Shown one piece after another: positions 29,983 through 38,766 of a DNA stretch of 64,000 bases (positions within the stretch are counted from its first letter, which is position 1; each line of letters starts with the position of its first letter). Below the pieces are notes generated by a model. The model saw nothing but the letters and a program-made list of their open reading frames with translations, made no database searches and had not been told where the DNA came from. The stretch lies in the NCBI RefSeq assembly GCF_022508225.1, contig NZ_JAETXJ010000004.1:186001-250000 (forward strand). The letters run 5' to 3'. The stretch comes from Desulfovibrio sp. UIB00. Its GTDB lineage: Bacteria > Desulfobacterota > Desulfovibrionia > Desulfovibrionales > Desulfovibrionaceae. Position numbers and translations under genes: made by a program.

Positions 29983-31479
29983 ATGGATAAAATTGCACTG
30001 GCAACAATCCTGATACCGTTCATCGGCGCGTTGCTCGCCGCCTGTTTGCCGTATCGCGCGGCACGGGCGCTGGCGCTGGTGGTTGCCCTTGCCGCTTCGG
30101 CAGGCAGCGCGGCCCTTGGCCTGGCATACTTCAACGCAGGTATGCCCGAAAACTGCACATTCAACCTTGTGAGCTACAATTCCGCCATGTTTGGCGGGGC
30201 TGGGCACACAGTGGAAATATTCGGCGTACTCGTAGACAGGGTAAGCACGCTCATCTGCTTTGCCGTGGTTTTTCTCGGTTTTCTGGTGGTGCTGTATTCC
30301 ACAGCCTATCTGACCAAGGGCAACCGCGAGCATCCGCACGAAGGCACTACCCGTTTTTACGCCATCATGCTGGCCTTTATCGGCGCCATGGCCGGGCTTA
30401 CGCTGTCCTCCACCCTCTTTGGCCAGCTGCTGTTCTTTGAAATCACCGGCGGCTGCTCGTGGGGTCTGATCGGTTACTACCAGACACCCAAGGCGCTGCG
30501 CTCTGCCATGAAGGCCCTGCTGGTGACACACCTTGGCGCTCTGGGCCTGTATGTGGCTGCGGCATGGCTGTTCCATGAAACAGGCTCCTTCGCCCTCTCC
30601 GGCATTGCCGGGCTTGGCGATACCGCCAAGATCATCGTCGTGGGCGGCGTACTCTTTGCGGCCTGGGGCAAGTCCGCCCAGATTCCCATGCACATGTGGC
30701 TGCCCGACGCCATGGAAGCGCCCACCCCGGTGAGCGCCTATCTGCACGCAGCATCCATGGTCAAGGTGGGCGTGTTCATCTTTGCCCGCGCCGTCATGGC
30801 TGCCGGGGACATTCCCCCGGTTGTTGGTCAGGTGGGCATGGTCATGGCCGTGATAACCCTTATCTACGGCTTTATCATGTACCTGCCGCAGACAGACATG
30901 AAGCGTCTGCTGGCCTATTCCACCATCACCCAGCTTTCGTACATCTTCTTTGCCATTTCTCTGGCAGCCCTTTGCACGGACCCTGTTCTGCGTAATACGG
31001 TGCTGTTGTTTGGCGCGATCGCCTACATTTTCAACCACGCTTTTGCCAAGAGTCTGTTTTTCCTTGTTGCTGGCGCGCTCAGCTACACATGCGGCACGCG
31101 TACCCTCACCCAGTTGCAAGGAATCCTGTCACGCCTGCCTCTGCTGGGCGTGGGCTTTTGCGTGGCGGCACTTGCCATCACCGGCGTGCCGCCGCTCAAT
31201 GGCTTTTTCAGCAAGTACCCCATCTTCACCACCGGTTTTGCCCTTGGCTCAACCCACTGGCTGGTGCTGGTGCTGACGGTGCTGGTCATGATCGAATCCG
31301 TGGGCAGCTTTGCCTGGTTCCTCTACTGGTTCGGCAAGACTGTTCCCGGCAAACCCTCTGAGGTTGTGGCGCAGGCGCAGCCTGTGCCCGCCGCCATGAA
31401 GCTGGTGCTGGCCATCCTTGTTTTCATGTCGTTCTGTTCCAGCATCATGGCCGTTTACTGGTTGAACCACGGAGGCTAA
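29983..31479 (+). CDS. hyfD: hydrogenase-4 membrane subunit HyfD (NuoM/N-like)
   Basis: Second antiporter-like subunit, 498 residues, with KSAQIPMHMWLPDAMEAPTPVSA and the helix KVGVFIFARAV. HyfD is one of the subunits that separates the hydrogenase-4 (FHL-2) type from the smaller hydrogenase-3 (FHL-1) type, so this complex has an extended membrane arm. Confidence 0.92.
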   Translation: MDKIALATILIPFIGALLAACLPYRAARALALVVALAASAGSAALGLAYFNAGMPENCTFNLVSYNSAMFGGAGHTVEIFGVLVDRVSTLICFAVVFLGFLVVLYSTAYLTKGNREHPHEGTTRFYAIMLAFIGAMAGLTLSSTLFGQLLFFEITGGCSWGLIGYYQTPKALRSAMKALLVTHLGALGLYVAAAWLFHETGSFALSGIAGLGDTAKIIVVGGVLFAAWGKSAQIPMHMWLPDAMEAPTPVSAYLHAASMVKVGVFIFARAVMAAGDIPPVVGQVGMVMAVITLIYGFIMYLPQTDMKRLLAYSTITQLSYIFFAISLAALCTDPVLRNTVLLFGAIAYIFNHAFAKSLFFLVAGALSYTCGTRTLTQLQGILSRLPLLGVGFCVAALAITGVPPLNGFFSKYPIFTTGFALGSTHWLVLVLTVLVMIESVGSFAWFLYWFGKTVPGKPSEVVAQAQPVPAAMKLVLAILVFMSFCSSIMAVYWLNHGG

Positions 31480-31481
31480 GC

Positions 31482-32141
31482 ATGTTGAGTTCAAGCATAA
31501 TCATCAACAATCTCGCGGGGCTTTTGGTGGTCACATCCCTGATGGTGGTCACCTGCAAAAAAGCCACAACATCCGCCTTGCTGTACGCTGTGCAGTCTGC
31601 CGTGCTGGTGCTCTCGTTCATAGCGCTGGGCGGCCTGATGCAGGCGCACGAGCTGTACACCTGGGCCGGAACCGCCGTTCTGACCAAGGTCATCCTTGTG
31701 CCGCTGATAATGTACAAGGCCCTCGGCAAGATGAGCGACCCTGAAGCGCAGGGAATGGTCATTCCCACATCTGTGGTCGTCATACTGTCAGCCGTTCTGC
31801 TGCTCTTGTGCCACTTTGTGGTGAGCACGGTTCAGGTGCCCATCATCACCCAGCACGGGCTTGAACCTGTACTGGCCGTATCGCTTGGTCACTTCATGAT
31901 CGGCGTCATGTGCATTGTGGTGCAGCGCAACATCATCAAGCAGATATTCGGTTATTGCCTGATGGAAAACGGCGCGCACATGACCCTGGCCCTGCTGGCC
32001 AACCAGGCCCCGCATCTTGTGGAAATAGGCATTTCCACAGACGCCATCTTCGCGGTTATCATCATGGTATACATGGTGCGCCGCATCTTCACCACCATGA
32101 ACACGCTGCGCGCGCATGATCTTTCCGCGCTGAAGGGGTGA
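31482..32141 (+). CDS. hyfE: hydrogenase-4 membrane subunit HyfE
   Basis: 219-residue hydrophobic protein with about six to seven spans, close to the 216 residues of E. coli HyfE. It begins two bases after hyfD and ends four bases before hyfF. HyfE has a NuoK-like part in the complex I comparison. Family call rests on position, length and hydrophobic profile. Confidence 0.9.
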   Translation: MLSSSIIINNLAGLLVVTSLMVVTCKKATTSALLYAVQSAVLVLSFIALGGLMQAHELYTWAGTAVLTKVILVPLIMYKALGKMSDPEAQGMVIPTSVVVILSAVLLLLCHFVVSTVQVPIITQHGLEPVLAVSLGHFMIGVMCIVVQRNIIKQIFGYCLMENGAHMTLALLANQAPHLVEIGISTDAIFAVIIMVYMVRRIFTTMNTLRAHDLSALKG

Positions 32142-32144
32142 GCC

Positions 32145-33785
32145 ATGAATGTCATGACCAACAGCAACCCCATGCTTTTTTACCTGCTGCTCGCCGCGCC
32201 ATTGATCACGTCGCTGCTCTGCTTTGCCTGCGCCTTCTGCGGGCGCGGCATACGCGCCGTGGTCAACATCATCAATACGGCAGGCTGTGCGGCCCTTCTG
32301 GTCACGGCCTACGGGCTTGTAAGCAGTGTATATGAGCATGGCGCTCTTTTTGCCGCTGGCAAATGGCTGTACCTCGACAGCCTTTCGGCCATGTTTCTGG
32401 CCGTGCTGGCCTTGCTTGGCACCATTACCGGACTGTATTCCTACGGATACATGAAGCAGGAAGTGGATCACGGCGAAGTCTCCGTGCCCACGCTCTGCAA
32501 CTATTACGGATTCTTCCACCTGTTCATCTTCACCATGGTTTCGGTGATCACCACCAACAACCTGATCCTCATGTGGGCTGGCGTGGAAGCCACCACCCTG
32601 GCCTCGGCCTTTCTGGTGGGTATTTACGGGCAAAATTCCTCGCTTGAAGCGGCCTGGAAGTACATTGTCATCTGCACCGTGGGCGTGGCCTTTGGCCTCT
32701 ACGGCACGGTGCTGGTGTATTCCAACGCCTCTGCGGCCATGACCGCCCAGGGGCTCGACCCCTCGGACGCCATCTTCTGGACCGAAGCCTTGCGCTATGC
32801 GGGTGGCCTTGACCACACCCTCATGTATCTGGCCTTTGTGTTCGTGCTGATCGGCTTTGGCACCAAGGCCGGGCTTTTCCCCATGCACGCATGGCTGCCC
32901 GATGCCCACAGCGAAGCCCCCAGCCCCACCAGCGCCCTGCTTTCCGCCGTGCTGCTCAAGGCGGCCATGCTGGTCATCCTGCGTTACTACATCCTTATCG
33001 GCCGCAGCATCTCAAGCGCTGTGCCGCAAAACATGCTGCTGGTTTTCGGCCTTCTCTCCATACTTGTGGCCGCGTTCAGCATGATCTCGCAAAACGACAT
33101 CAAACGCCGCTACGCCTATTGCAGTGTTGAAAACATGGGCATCATTGCCGTGGGCCTCGGTTTTGGCGGCCCGCTGGGTATCTTTGCCGCCCTGTTCCAC
33201 GTTATCAGCCACAGCCTTGCCAAGGGTCTGGTGTTCTGCGTGTCGGGCAACGTGCTGCTCAAGTACGGTACGCGCGACATGGCCACCGTGCGCGGCATGC
33301 TCAAGGTCATGCCTGTTTCCGCCGTGTTTCTGGCAGCGGGAACCCTGGCTCTGGGCGGCCTGCCGCCGTTCAGCGTGTTCCTGAGCGAATTCATGGTGGT
33401 CGTTTCCGGCATCACCGCCGGTCATATGTATCTGGTTGCGGCTCTGGCCGTGCTGCTCATGGTCGCTCTGGGTGCGCTGGTGCATCTGGTGGCGGTGACG
33501 CTCTCCGGTCAAGCGCCGGAATCCATCGCAAAAGGCGAGCAGGGCAGCATGACCCTCATCCCCGCCGCCGTGCTGCTGGGCCTGCTGCTTGTTATGGGCA
33601 CCTGCACGCCCGCCCCTGTGGTGAACATGCTCAACGCAGCCACCAGCATCGTGCTGGATAAAAATACCGCAACCGCTCAGGTGCAGCCCGCCCTGCGCGA
33701 CATGGTACGCGCCGCTTCCCACAATACGGCGGATGCGGCGGAAGCCGAAGGCGCAAAGCAAACTTCTTCCAGTCAGGAGATATAA
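32145..33785 (+). CDS. hyfF: hydrogenase-4 membrane subunit HyfF (NuoL/M/N-like)
   Basis: Third antiporter-like subunit, 546 residues. Motifs: MWAGVEATTLASAFLVG and TKAGLFPMHAWLPDAHSEAP, with the channel-lining acidic and lysine residues of the family. Three such subunits (HyfB, D, F) imply several proton or sodium routes per complex. The tail after about residue 500 is soluble and Ala-rich. Confidence 0.92.
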   Translation: MNVMTNSNPMLFYLLLAAPLITSLLCFACAFCGRGIRAVVNIINTAGCAALLVTAYGLVSSVYEHGALFAAGKWLYLDSLSAMFLAVLALLGTITGLYSYGYMKQEVDHGEVSVPTLCNYYGFFHLFIFTMVSVITTNNLILMWAGVEATTLASAFLVGIYGQNSSLEAAWKYIVICTVGVAFGLYGTVLVYSNASAAMTAQGLDPSDAIFWTEALRYAGGLDHTLMYLAFVFVLIGFGTKAGLFPMHAWLPDAHSEAPSPTSALLSAVLLKAAMLVILRYYILIGRSISSAVPQNMLLVFGLLSILVAAFSMISQNDIKRRYAYCSVENMGIIAVGLGFGGPLGIFAALFHVISHSLAKGLVFCVSGNVLLKYGTRDMATVRGMLKVMPVSAVFLAAGTLALGGLPPFSVFLSEFMVVVSGITAGHMYLVAALAVLLMVALGALVHLVAVTLSGQAPESIAKGEQGSMTLIPAAVLLGLLLVMGTCTPAPVVNMLNAATSIVLDKNTATAQVQPALRDMVRAASHNTADAAEAEGAKQTSSSQEI

Positions 33786-33786
33786 C

Positions 33787-35526
33787 GTGAGCACGACCAC
33801 GGAACAGACCCAACACCCCGCCAGCGGCAATCGCGGCGCAGGGTATGTGGCAAACGTGCGGCAGCGCTTTCCCTATGCTGTTCTTGATGAAGAACGGCAA
33901 ACCAGCAACCAGCTCACCATCACGGTCAAGCTGGAGGCTCTGCCCGATGTTGTTTCCTACCTTTATTACGAGCAGGGCGGCTGGCTGCCGGTTGTTTTTG
34001 GCAACGACGAACGCACGCTCAATGGCAGTTTTGCCATCTACTACGCCCTTTCCATGGAAGAAGGCGAAAAATGCTGGATAGTTGTGCGCGCCTTTGTGGA
34101 CGCCGACCGGCAGGAGTTTCCTTCCGTAACGGCCAGGGTGCCCGCCGCTGTGTGGGGCGAGCGCGAAATCCGCGACATGTATGGGCTTACCCCTGTGGGC
34201 CTGCCCGATGCGCGCCGTCTGGTGCTGCCCGATGACTGGCCGGACAACCTGCACCCCCTGCGCAAGGACTGCATGGACTACCGCCAGCGCCCTGCGCCCA
34301 CCACGGACACGGAAACCTACGACTTCATCAACGAGCTGGGCAGCAGTAAAAACCGCATTCTGCCAATTGGCCCCATGCACGTCACTTCTGACGAACCCGG
34401 GCACTTCCGCCTGTTTGTTGACGGCGAAAACGTGGTGGATGCCGACTACCGCATGTTCTATGTGCATCGCGGCATGGAAAAAGCCGCAGAAGTACGCATG
34501 GGCTACCACGAAATCACCTTTCTGGCCGAGCGCGTGTGCGGCATCTGCGGCTATGCCCACAGCATCGCCTACGCCAACTCGGTGGAAAACGCCCTGGACA
34601 TCAACGTGCCTATGCGCGCCCGCTGGATACGCACCCTGCTGCTCGAGGCGGAGCGCCTGCACAGCCATCTGCTGAACCTTGGCCTTGTCTGCCACTTTAC
34701 TGGCTTTGACTCCGGCTTCCAGCAGTTCTTCCGCGTGCGTGAAAAATCCATGACCATTGCCGAGCTGCTCACCGGTTCGCGCAAGACTTACGGCCTCAAC
34801 CTTATCGGCGGCATCCGCAACGACATTCTGGCCGATGCGCGCAAAACCACCACCGCCCTGCTCAATTCCATTGAAAAGGAAGTGGCCGAGCTGGTGGACA
34901 TGCTCCTCGGCACCACCAACTTTGAGCAGCGCACCAAGGGCGTGGGCATACTAGACCGCAAGGTGGCCCGCGACTACAGCCCCGTTGGCCCCATGATTCG
35001 CGGCAGCGGCTTTGCCCGCGATGTGCGCGCCGACCATCCCTTTGAAGGCTACGCCCATATTCCCGTCAACGTCTTCTCCTTTGACGGCTGCGACATCTTT
35101 TCCCGCGCGCTTGTGCGTGTGAAGGAAGTGTTCGACTCCATCGCCCAGTGCCGCTACGTGCTGGACAACATGCCCGGCGGCCCGGTGCTGACCGAAGGCT
35201 TCACCTACACGCCCCACAAGTTTGCCCTGGGCTTTACCGAAGCCCCGCGCGGCGAAGACGTGCACTGGAGCATGACCGGCAACAACCAGAAGATCTTCCG
35301 CTGGCGCTGCCGCGCGGCCACCTACGCCAACTGGCCGGTGCTGCGCTACGCCCTGCGCGGCAATACGGTTTCGGACGCCGCCCTCATCATCGGCAGCCTT
35401 GACCCCTGCTATTCCTGCACAGACCGCGTCACCCTTGTGGATGTGCGCAAAAAGAAGGCCAAGACCGTATCGTATCAAGACTTTGAGCAGTACGGCATTG
35501 ACCGCAAACATTCACCCCTGCCCTGA
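33787..35526 (+). CDS. hyfG: [NiFe] hydrogenase large subunit HyfG (NuoCD-like)
   Basis: Catalytic H2-evolving subunit, 579 residues. The N-terminal third is NuoC-like (GEREIRDMYGL) and the rest NuoD-like. Nickel ligands are C251 and C254 (RVCGICGYAHS) and C541 and C544 (DPCYSC). Exactly 32 residues follow R547, the equivalent of the E. coli HycE cleavage site (Arg537 of 569), so HycI should remove this tail after nickel insertion. The start is GTG 33787 with CAGGAG, one base after the hyfF stop; an earlier in-frame ATG lies within hyfF. Confidence 0.93.
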   Translation: MSTTTEQTQHPASGNRGAGYVANVRQRFPYAVLDEERQTSNQLTITVKLEALPDVVSYLYYEQGGWLPVVFGNDERTLNGSFAIYYALSMEEGEKCWIVVRAFVDADRQEFPSVTARVPAAVWGEREIRDMYGLTPVGLPDARRLVLPDDWPDNLHPLRKDCMDYRQRPAPTTDTETYDFINELGSSKNRILPIGPMHVTSDEPGHFRLFVDGENVVDADYRMFYVHRGMEKAAEVRMGYHEITFLAERVCGICGYAHSIAYANSVENALDINVPMRARWIRTLLLEAERLHSHLLNLGLVCHFTGFDSGFQQFFRVREKSMTIAELLTGSRKTYGLNLIGGIRNDILADARKTTTALLNSIEKEVAELVDMLLGTTNFEQRTKGVGILDRKVARDYSPVGPMIRGSGFARDVRADHPFEGYAHIPVNVFSFDGCDIFSRALVRVKEVFDSIAQCRYVLDNMPGGPVLTEGFTYTPHKFALGFTEAPRGEDVHWSMTGNNQKIFRWRCRAATYANWPVLRYALRGNTVSDAALIIGSLDPCYSCTDRVTLVDVRKKKAKTVSYQDFEQYGIDRKHSPLP

Positions 35527-35543
35527 AGCATGTGGCAACGCGT

Positions 35544-35678
35544 ATGAAAACCACGAACATTCACCAGAACCGCGCGCGGCAGCGCAGTACGGCCCCCGCC
35601 ACATGGGCGGCCCGGCATTGCGCCGCCACGGCGGCCATGCACATGCGCAACATGCTTGAGGAGGCGCTGTCATGCTGA
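35544..35678 (+). CDS. possible 44-residue Arg/Ala-rich peptide
   Basis: An ATG frame fills the 145-bp gap between hyfG and hyfH and ends by overlapping the hyfH start (ATGCTGA), an arrangement typical of translational coupling. The peptide (starts MKTTNIHQNR) is rich in Arg, Ala, Met and His and has no family I know. No clear ribosome site precedes it. It may be a leader that opens hyfH for translation or chance. Confidence 0.3.
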   Translation: MKTTNIHQNRARQRSTAPATWAARHCAATAAMHMRNMLEEALSC

Positions 35679-36196
35679 AATTACTCAAAATAGTCCGTGA
35701 TGCAGGCGAGGTAACGATCAAGTATCCCTTCGCGCCTGCCGAATTCACGCCCACATTCCGTGGCAAGCCGGAATATGATCCCAAACGCTGCATTTCGTGT
35801 GCAGCCTGCGCCATCGCCTGCCCGCCCAATGCCCTGACCATCGAAACGGATCTGGAAAAGGGCGTGCGCACCTGGCAATTCTGCGCCGGACGCTGCATCT
35901 TCTGCGGCCGTTGCGAAGAGGTTTGCCCCACCAGGGCCTTGCACCTCTCGCAGGAGTTTGAACTTGCCGTCATGCGCAAGGACGACCTTTATGAACGCTG
36001 CACCTTCAGCCTGTGCCACTGCCGTCAGTGCGGCACCCCCTTTGCCCCGCAAAAAGAGGTGGACTACGCGCTGGCCCTGACCATGCAGGCTGACGGCGTT
36101 ACAGAAGAAGACCCCGACCAGCGGCGGCAGTTTGAAACCTGCCCCCAGTGCAAGCGCAAGCAGACCCTCGGCCTCAAGCCCCGGCAGGAGGTATAG
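35672..36196 (+). CDS. hyfH: hydrogenase-4 ferredoxin subunit HyfH (NuoI-like)
   Basis: 174-residue NuoI/HycF-type protein. Two [4Fe-4S] motifs are [12 protein letters not shown] and [14 protein letters not shown]-terminal domain with CHCRQCG and CPQCK looks like a zinc or rubredoxin-like knuckle also seen in HycF. It relays electrons between HyfA and HyfI. GAGGAGG precedes ATG 35672. Confidence 0.92.
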   Translation: MLKLLKIVRDAGEVTIKYPFAPAEFTPTFRGKPEYDPKRCISCAACAIACPPNALTIETDLEKGVRTWQFCAGRCIFCGRCEEVCPTRALHLSQEFELAVMRKDDLYERCTFSLCHCRQCGTPFAPQKEVDYALALTMQADGVTEEDPDQRRQFETCPQCKRKQTLGLKPRQEV

Positions 36197-36198
36197 CC

Positions 36199-37017
36199 AT
36201 GTCCATTGTTCCCTATGCCTACGCGCCCGGAATCTCGCACTACAAAACCGAACCCGTCAGCGTTGAGGATTCCATAGCCGCGCTCAAAGGTGCGCTTTTG
36301 CAGCGCATTCAGCGCTCCGCCTACGTCTACCGCATCGACTGCGGCGGCTGCAACGGCTGCGAAATTGAAATCTTCGCGTCCATCACGTCCATTTTTGATG
36401 CCGAGCGTTTCGGCATCAAGGTGGTTCCCTCGCCCCGCCATGCGGATATTCTGCTGTTCACGGGCGCTGTTACCCGCGCCATGCGCATGCCCGCCCTGCG
36501 CGCCTTCCACAACGCGCCTGACCCCAAGATATGCGTCTCTTACGGTGCCTGCGGGTGTAGCGGCGGCATCTTCCACGACATGTATTCCGTGTGGGGCGGC
36601 AGCGACAAGATTGTGCCCATTGACGTGTACATTCCCGGCTGCCCGCCAACCCCGCAGGCAACCATCTATGGCTTTGCCATGGCCCTTGGCCTGCTGGATC
36701 AGAAACTCAAGGAACGCAATCACGAGGAATCCGGGGCAGCCGCTCCAGCGCCCCTGCTGCCTGATGCCCCGCTCGACATCCGCGTGCGGATTGAACGCGA
36801 GGCGCGTCTGCTGGCTGGCTACCGCCAAGGCAGGGAAATCAGCGACAGGTTCTTCCAGTGCCTTGAGGCCGGGAGCACCGCCGCCCTTGAAGCCAACCTG
36901 CAAAAATGGATTCGCGATGCCGAAGACCCCCGCCTGACGGAAATTCTTTTCCGCCTGCGCGAAGTGTTTTTCGACAGCCTGAACGTTGGGCAGGATCAGG
37001 GGATCTACCATGACTGA
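36199..37017 (+). CDS. hyfI: [NiFe] hydrogenase small subunit HyfI (NuoB-like)
   Basis: 272-residue NuoB/HycG-type subunit carrying the [4Fe-4S] cluster next to the nickel site. Cysteines are in [11 protein letters not shown] (C48, C51, C54), GACGCSGG (C118, C120) and GCPPTP (C148). The C-terminal 90 residues exceed NuoB and are predicted soluble. It overlaps the next gene by eight bases. Confidence 0.92.
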   Translation: MSIVPYAYAPGISHYKTEPVSVEDSIAALKGALLQRIQRSAYVYRIDCGGCNGCEIEIFASITSIFDAERFGIKVVPSPRHADILLFTGAVTRAMRMPALRAFHNAPDPKICVSYGACGCSGGIFHDMYSVWGGSDKIVPIDVYIPGCPPTPQATIYGFAMALGLLDQKLKERNHEESGAAAPAPLLPDAPLDIRVRIEREARLLAGYRQGREISDRFFQCLEAGSTAALEANLQKWIRDAEDPRLTEILFRLREVFFDSLNVGQDQGIYHD

Positions 37018-37429
37018 AATGGTCAGCTTCCACGCACTGCGGCGAAAGTTTCTGGATACGCAGAAGGATCTTCCCGAGTCTGACGCTACCAAGCAGGTCA
37101 TGTACTACTCCCTTGCCATTGGGCATCACGTGGGGGTTATCGACTGCCTCGTCAAAGTGCTGGAATGCCCCAGAGACGCCTATGAAACATGGGTGGGCCT
37201 GCTGCCCGAGGGCGAGGCCCGCCGCAAGATGAGCGGGCTGCTGACTTTTGGCGAAATCCATATTGACGCCAACCACGCGGGCATGCTGGGCAAGGCTTTT
37301 GCCGAAGCCATGCCCGGCATGGACGAGCCATACAAGGGCTGGAGCGCTGTACTCATGGAGCAACTGGCCGCCATTCAGCGCGAGCCTGCGCTCTATCTCA
37401 TGGTGCAACTGCCCCGGAGGATGGAATGA
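37010..37429 (+). CDS. hycH: formate hydrogenlyase maturation protein HycH/HyfJ
   Basis: 139 residues, the size of HycH (136) and HyfJ (137). This family is needed for processing of the hydrogenase large subunit in E. coli, by an unclear route. Visible pattern: [18 protein letters not shown] and the [16 protein letters not shown] region. Start ATG 37010 overlaps hyfI; it overlaps hycI by four bases. Confidence 0.85.
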   Translation: MTEMVSFHALRRKFLDTQKDLPESDATKQVMYYSLAIGHHVGVIDCLVKVLECPRDAYETWVGLLPEGEARRKMSGLLTFGEIHIDANHAGMLGKAFAEAMPGMDEPYKGWSAVLMEQLAAIQREPALYLMVQLPRRME

Positions 37430-37899
37430 GTGCCCCCGCCCCCCAAGACTGCAACGTGGTGCTGACCGTGGGCAACAGCCTCATGGGCGATGACGGCGCA
37501 GGCCCGCTTTTGTGCGAACGCATGGAGGCAAGCCCTGTGCCGGGCTGGACTGTGGTGGACGGCGGCTCCATGCCCGAAAACGTCACCTACGCGGTCAAAG
37601 CCATGAAGCCCCGGCGTCTTCTTATTGTGGACGTTGCCACCTTGGAGCTTGCCCCCGGTGAAATGCGCTTTGTGGACAAGGAACGCATCCGCTCCATGGG
37701 CATAGCCAGCACCCACAACATGCCCCTCTCTTTCATTATGGACGAACTGGAGCGGGAGATTGAGCAGGTTGTGTTTCTGGGCATCCAGCCGCAGGAAGTG
37801 GGCTTTTGCCTGCCTGTTACCGATGCTGTGCAGCATGCGGTGGAGCGTATCCACGCGGGCTTGGCGGAGGGCCTTGGCGACATTCCCTGGCTGGTCTAA
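37426..37899 (+). CDS. hycI: hydrogenase maturation endopeptidase HycI
   Basis: 157-residue nickel-dependent endopeptidase of the HycI/HybD family that trims the hydrogenase large subunit. VGNSLMGDDGAGP carries the first metal-binding Asp (D22), VDVAT the second region and STHNMPLS the histidine. Its likely substrate is HyfG, whose 32-residue tail is intact in the gene. It ends the hyf unit. Confidence 0.92.
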   Translation: MSAPAPQDCNVVLTVGNSLMGDDGAGPLLCERMEASPVPGWTVVDGGSMPENVTYAVKAMKPRRLLIVDVATLELAPGEMRFVDKERIRSMGIASTHNMPLSFIMDELEREIEQVVFLGIQPQEVGFCLPVTDAVQHAVERIHAGLAEGLGDIPWLV

Positions 37900-37902
37900 A
37901 GC

Positions 37903-37920
37903 TTCGTCAAAAATGACGAA
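37903..37920 (+). promoter_or_regulatory. putative activator site 1 before hydN
   Basis: TTCGTCAAAAATGACGAA, perfect 7-bp arms (TTCGTCA/TGACGAA) around AAAA, three bases after the hycI stop. It matches the site before hyfA. Confidence 0.6.
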
Positions 37921-37994
37921 AAAGAATCAGTCCAGCTAACCGTCTGGAGTAACAGCGATTGTTATAAATTTCACACATGTTTGCCATTCGACAG

Positions 37995-38012
37995 TTCGAC
38001 ATTTTTGACGAA
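37995..38012 (+). promoter_or_regulatory. putative activator site 2 before hydN
   Basis: TTCGACATTTTTGACGAA, the same inverted repeat, with an extra TTCGACA half-site at 37987-37993. It lies 68 bp ahead of the sigma-54 promoter. Confidence 0.6.
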
Positions 38013-38079
38013 ACAACGCGAACACGGTTTTTACAGCAATCGTAACAATATAGAATGCCAGATCATTTTTGCAACATAC

Positions 38080-38095
38080 TGGCATCCTTGTTGCA
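38080..38095 (+). promoter_or_regulatory. sigma-54 promoter for hydN-fdhF
   Basis: TGGCATCCTTGTTGCA matches the consensus with exact spacing and a full TTGCA -12 element. hydN starts 57 bp downstream. Confidence 0.85.
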
Positions 38096-38151
38096 ATTTA
38101 ACGAATACAGGCCGGCCCCACGCCGAGCCGTAAAACAAGCAAGGGCTTTCT

Positions 38152-38658
38152 ATGAAAAAACGCATAGCGGCCAATCCAGGGCGCTGCATAGGCTGCCGCA
38201 CCTGTGAGATAGCCTGCGCCCTGGCGCACAGTGAACTGCGTATTGAAGACATGACCGCCTCTGACTTCAAAGCCAGAGTCGCCATCCTGAAGCACGAAGA
38301 CATCAGCACTCCGGTTGCCTGCCGCCAGTGCGAAGACGCCCCCTGCGCATCGGCCTGCCCCTGCGGAGCCATTGTTGCCGACAGCGAGAGCGTCACCGTG
38401 CTGCGGCACAAGTGCATAGGCTGCAAGGCCTGCATCATGGCCTGTCCTTACGGGGTCATGCGGGTCACAAGCCACAAGGTGCGCCGCACCGTATGTGGCA
38501 AACCGATGGGATTCAGCCACAAGGCCCTGGCGCAGAAATGCGATCTGTGCGCCAGCGTGCCCGAAGGCCCATCCTGCGTGCGGGCCTGCCCCACCGATGT
38601 GTTGTTCGTGGTGGAGGATGAAACAGTGCAGCCCGAGGGAACAGCAGCATTTCAGTAA
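38152..38658 (+). CDS. hydN: HydN-like ferredoxin for formate dehydrogenase
   Basis: 168-residue protein with four Cys clusters (CIGCRTCEIAC, CRQCEDAPCASACP, CIGCKACIMACP, CDLCASVPEGPSCVRACP), hence four [4Fe-4S] centres. It resembles E. coli HydN, encoded with hypF, and HycB. Being first in the fdhF transcript it probably takes electrons from FdhF. A 108-bp gap with two short hairpins separates it from fdhF. Confidence 0.88.
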   Translation: MKKRIAANPGRCIGCRTCEIACALAHSELRIEDMTASDFKARVAILKHEDISTPVACRQCEDAPCASACPCGAIVADSESVTVLRHKCIGCKACIMACPYGVMRVTSHKVRRTVCGKPMGFSHKALAQKCDLCASVPEGPSCVRACPTDVLFVVEDETVQPEGTAAFQ

Positions 38659-38766
38659 GCGGGCACTGGTGCTTACGGCACCTGCCCCCGGTTTGAAATG
38701 CGGCGCTACATGCCTGCCAGAGCAGCGGAGTGCTCGCCGCTGTTAAAATGAATACAAGAGGTTATC

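Noticed and set aside
28975-31119. 714-codon minus-strand frame
   Set aside because: Antisense to hyfC and hyfD; composition (His, Gly, Gln rich) is that of a shadow frame.
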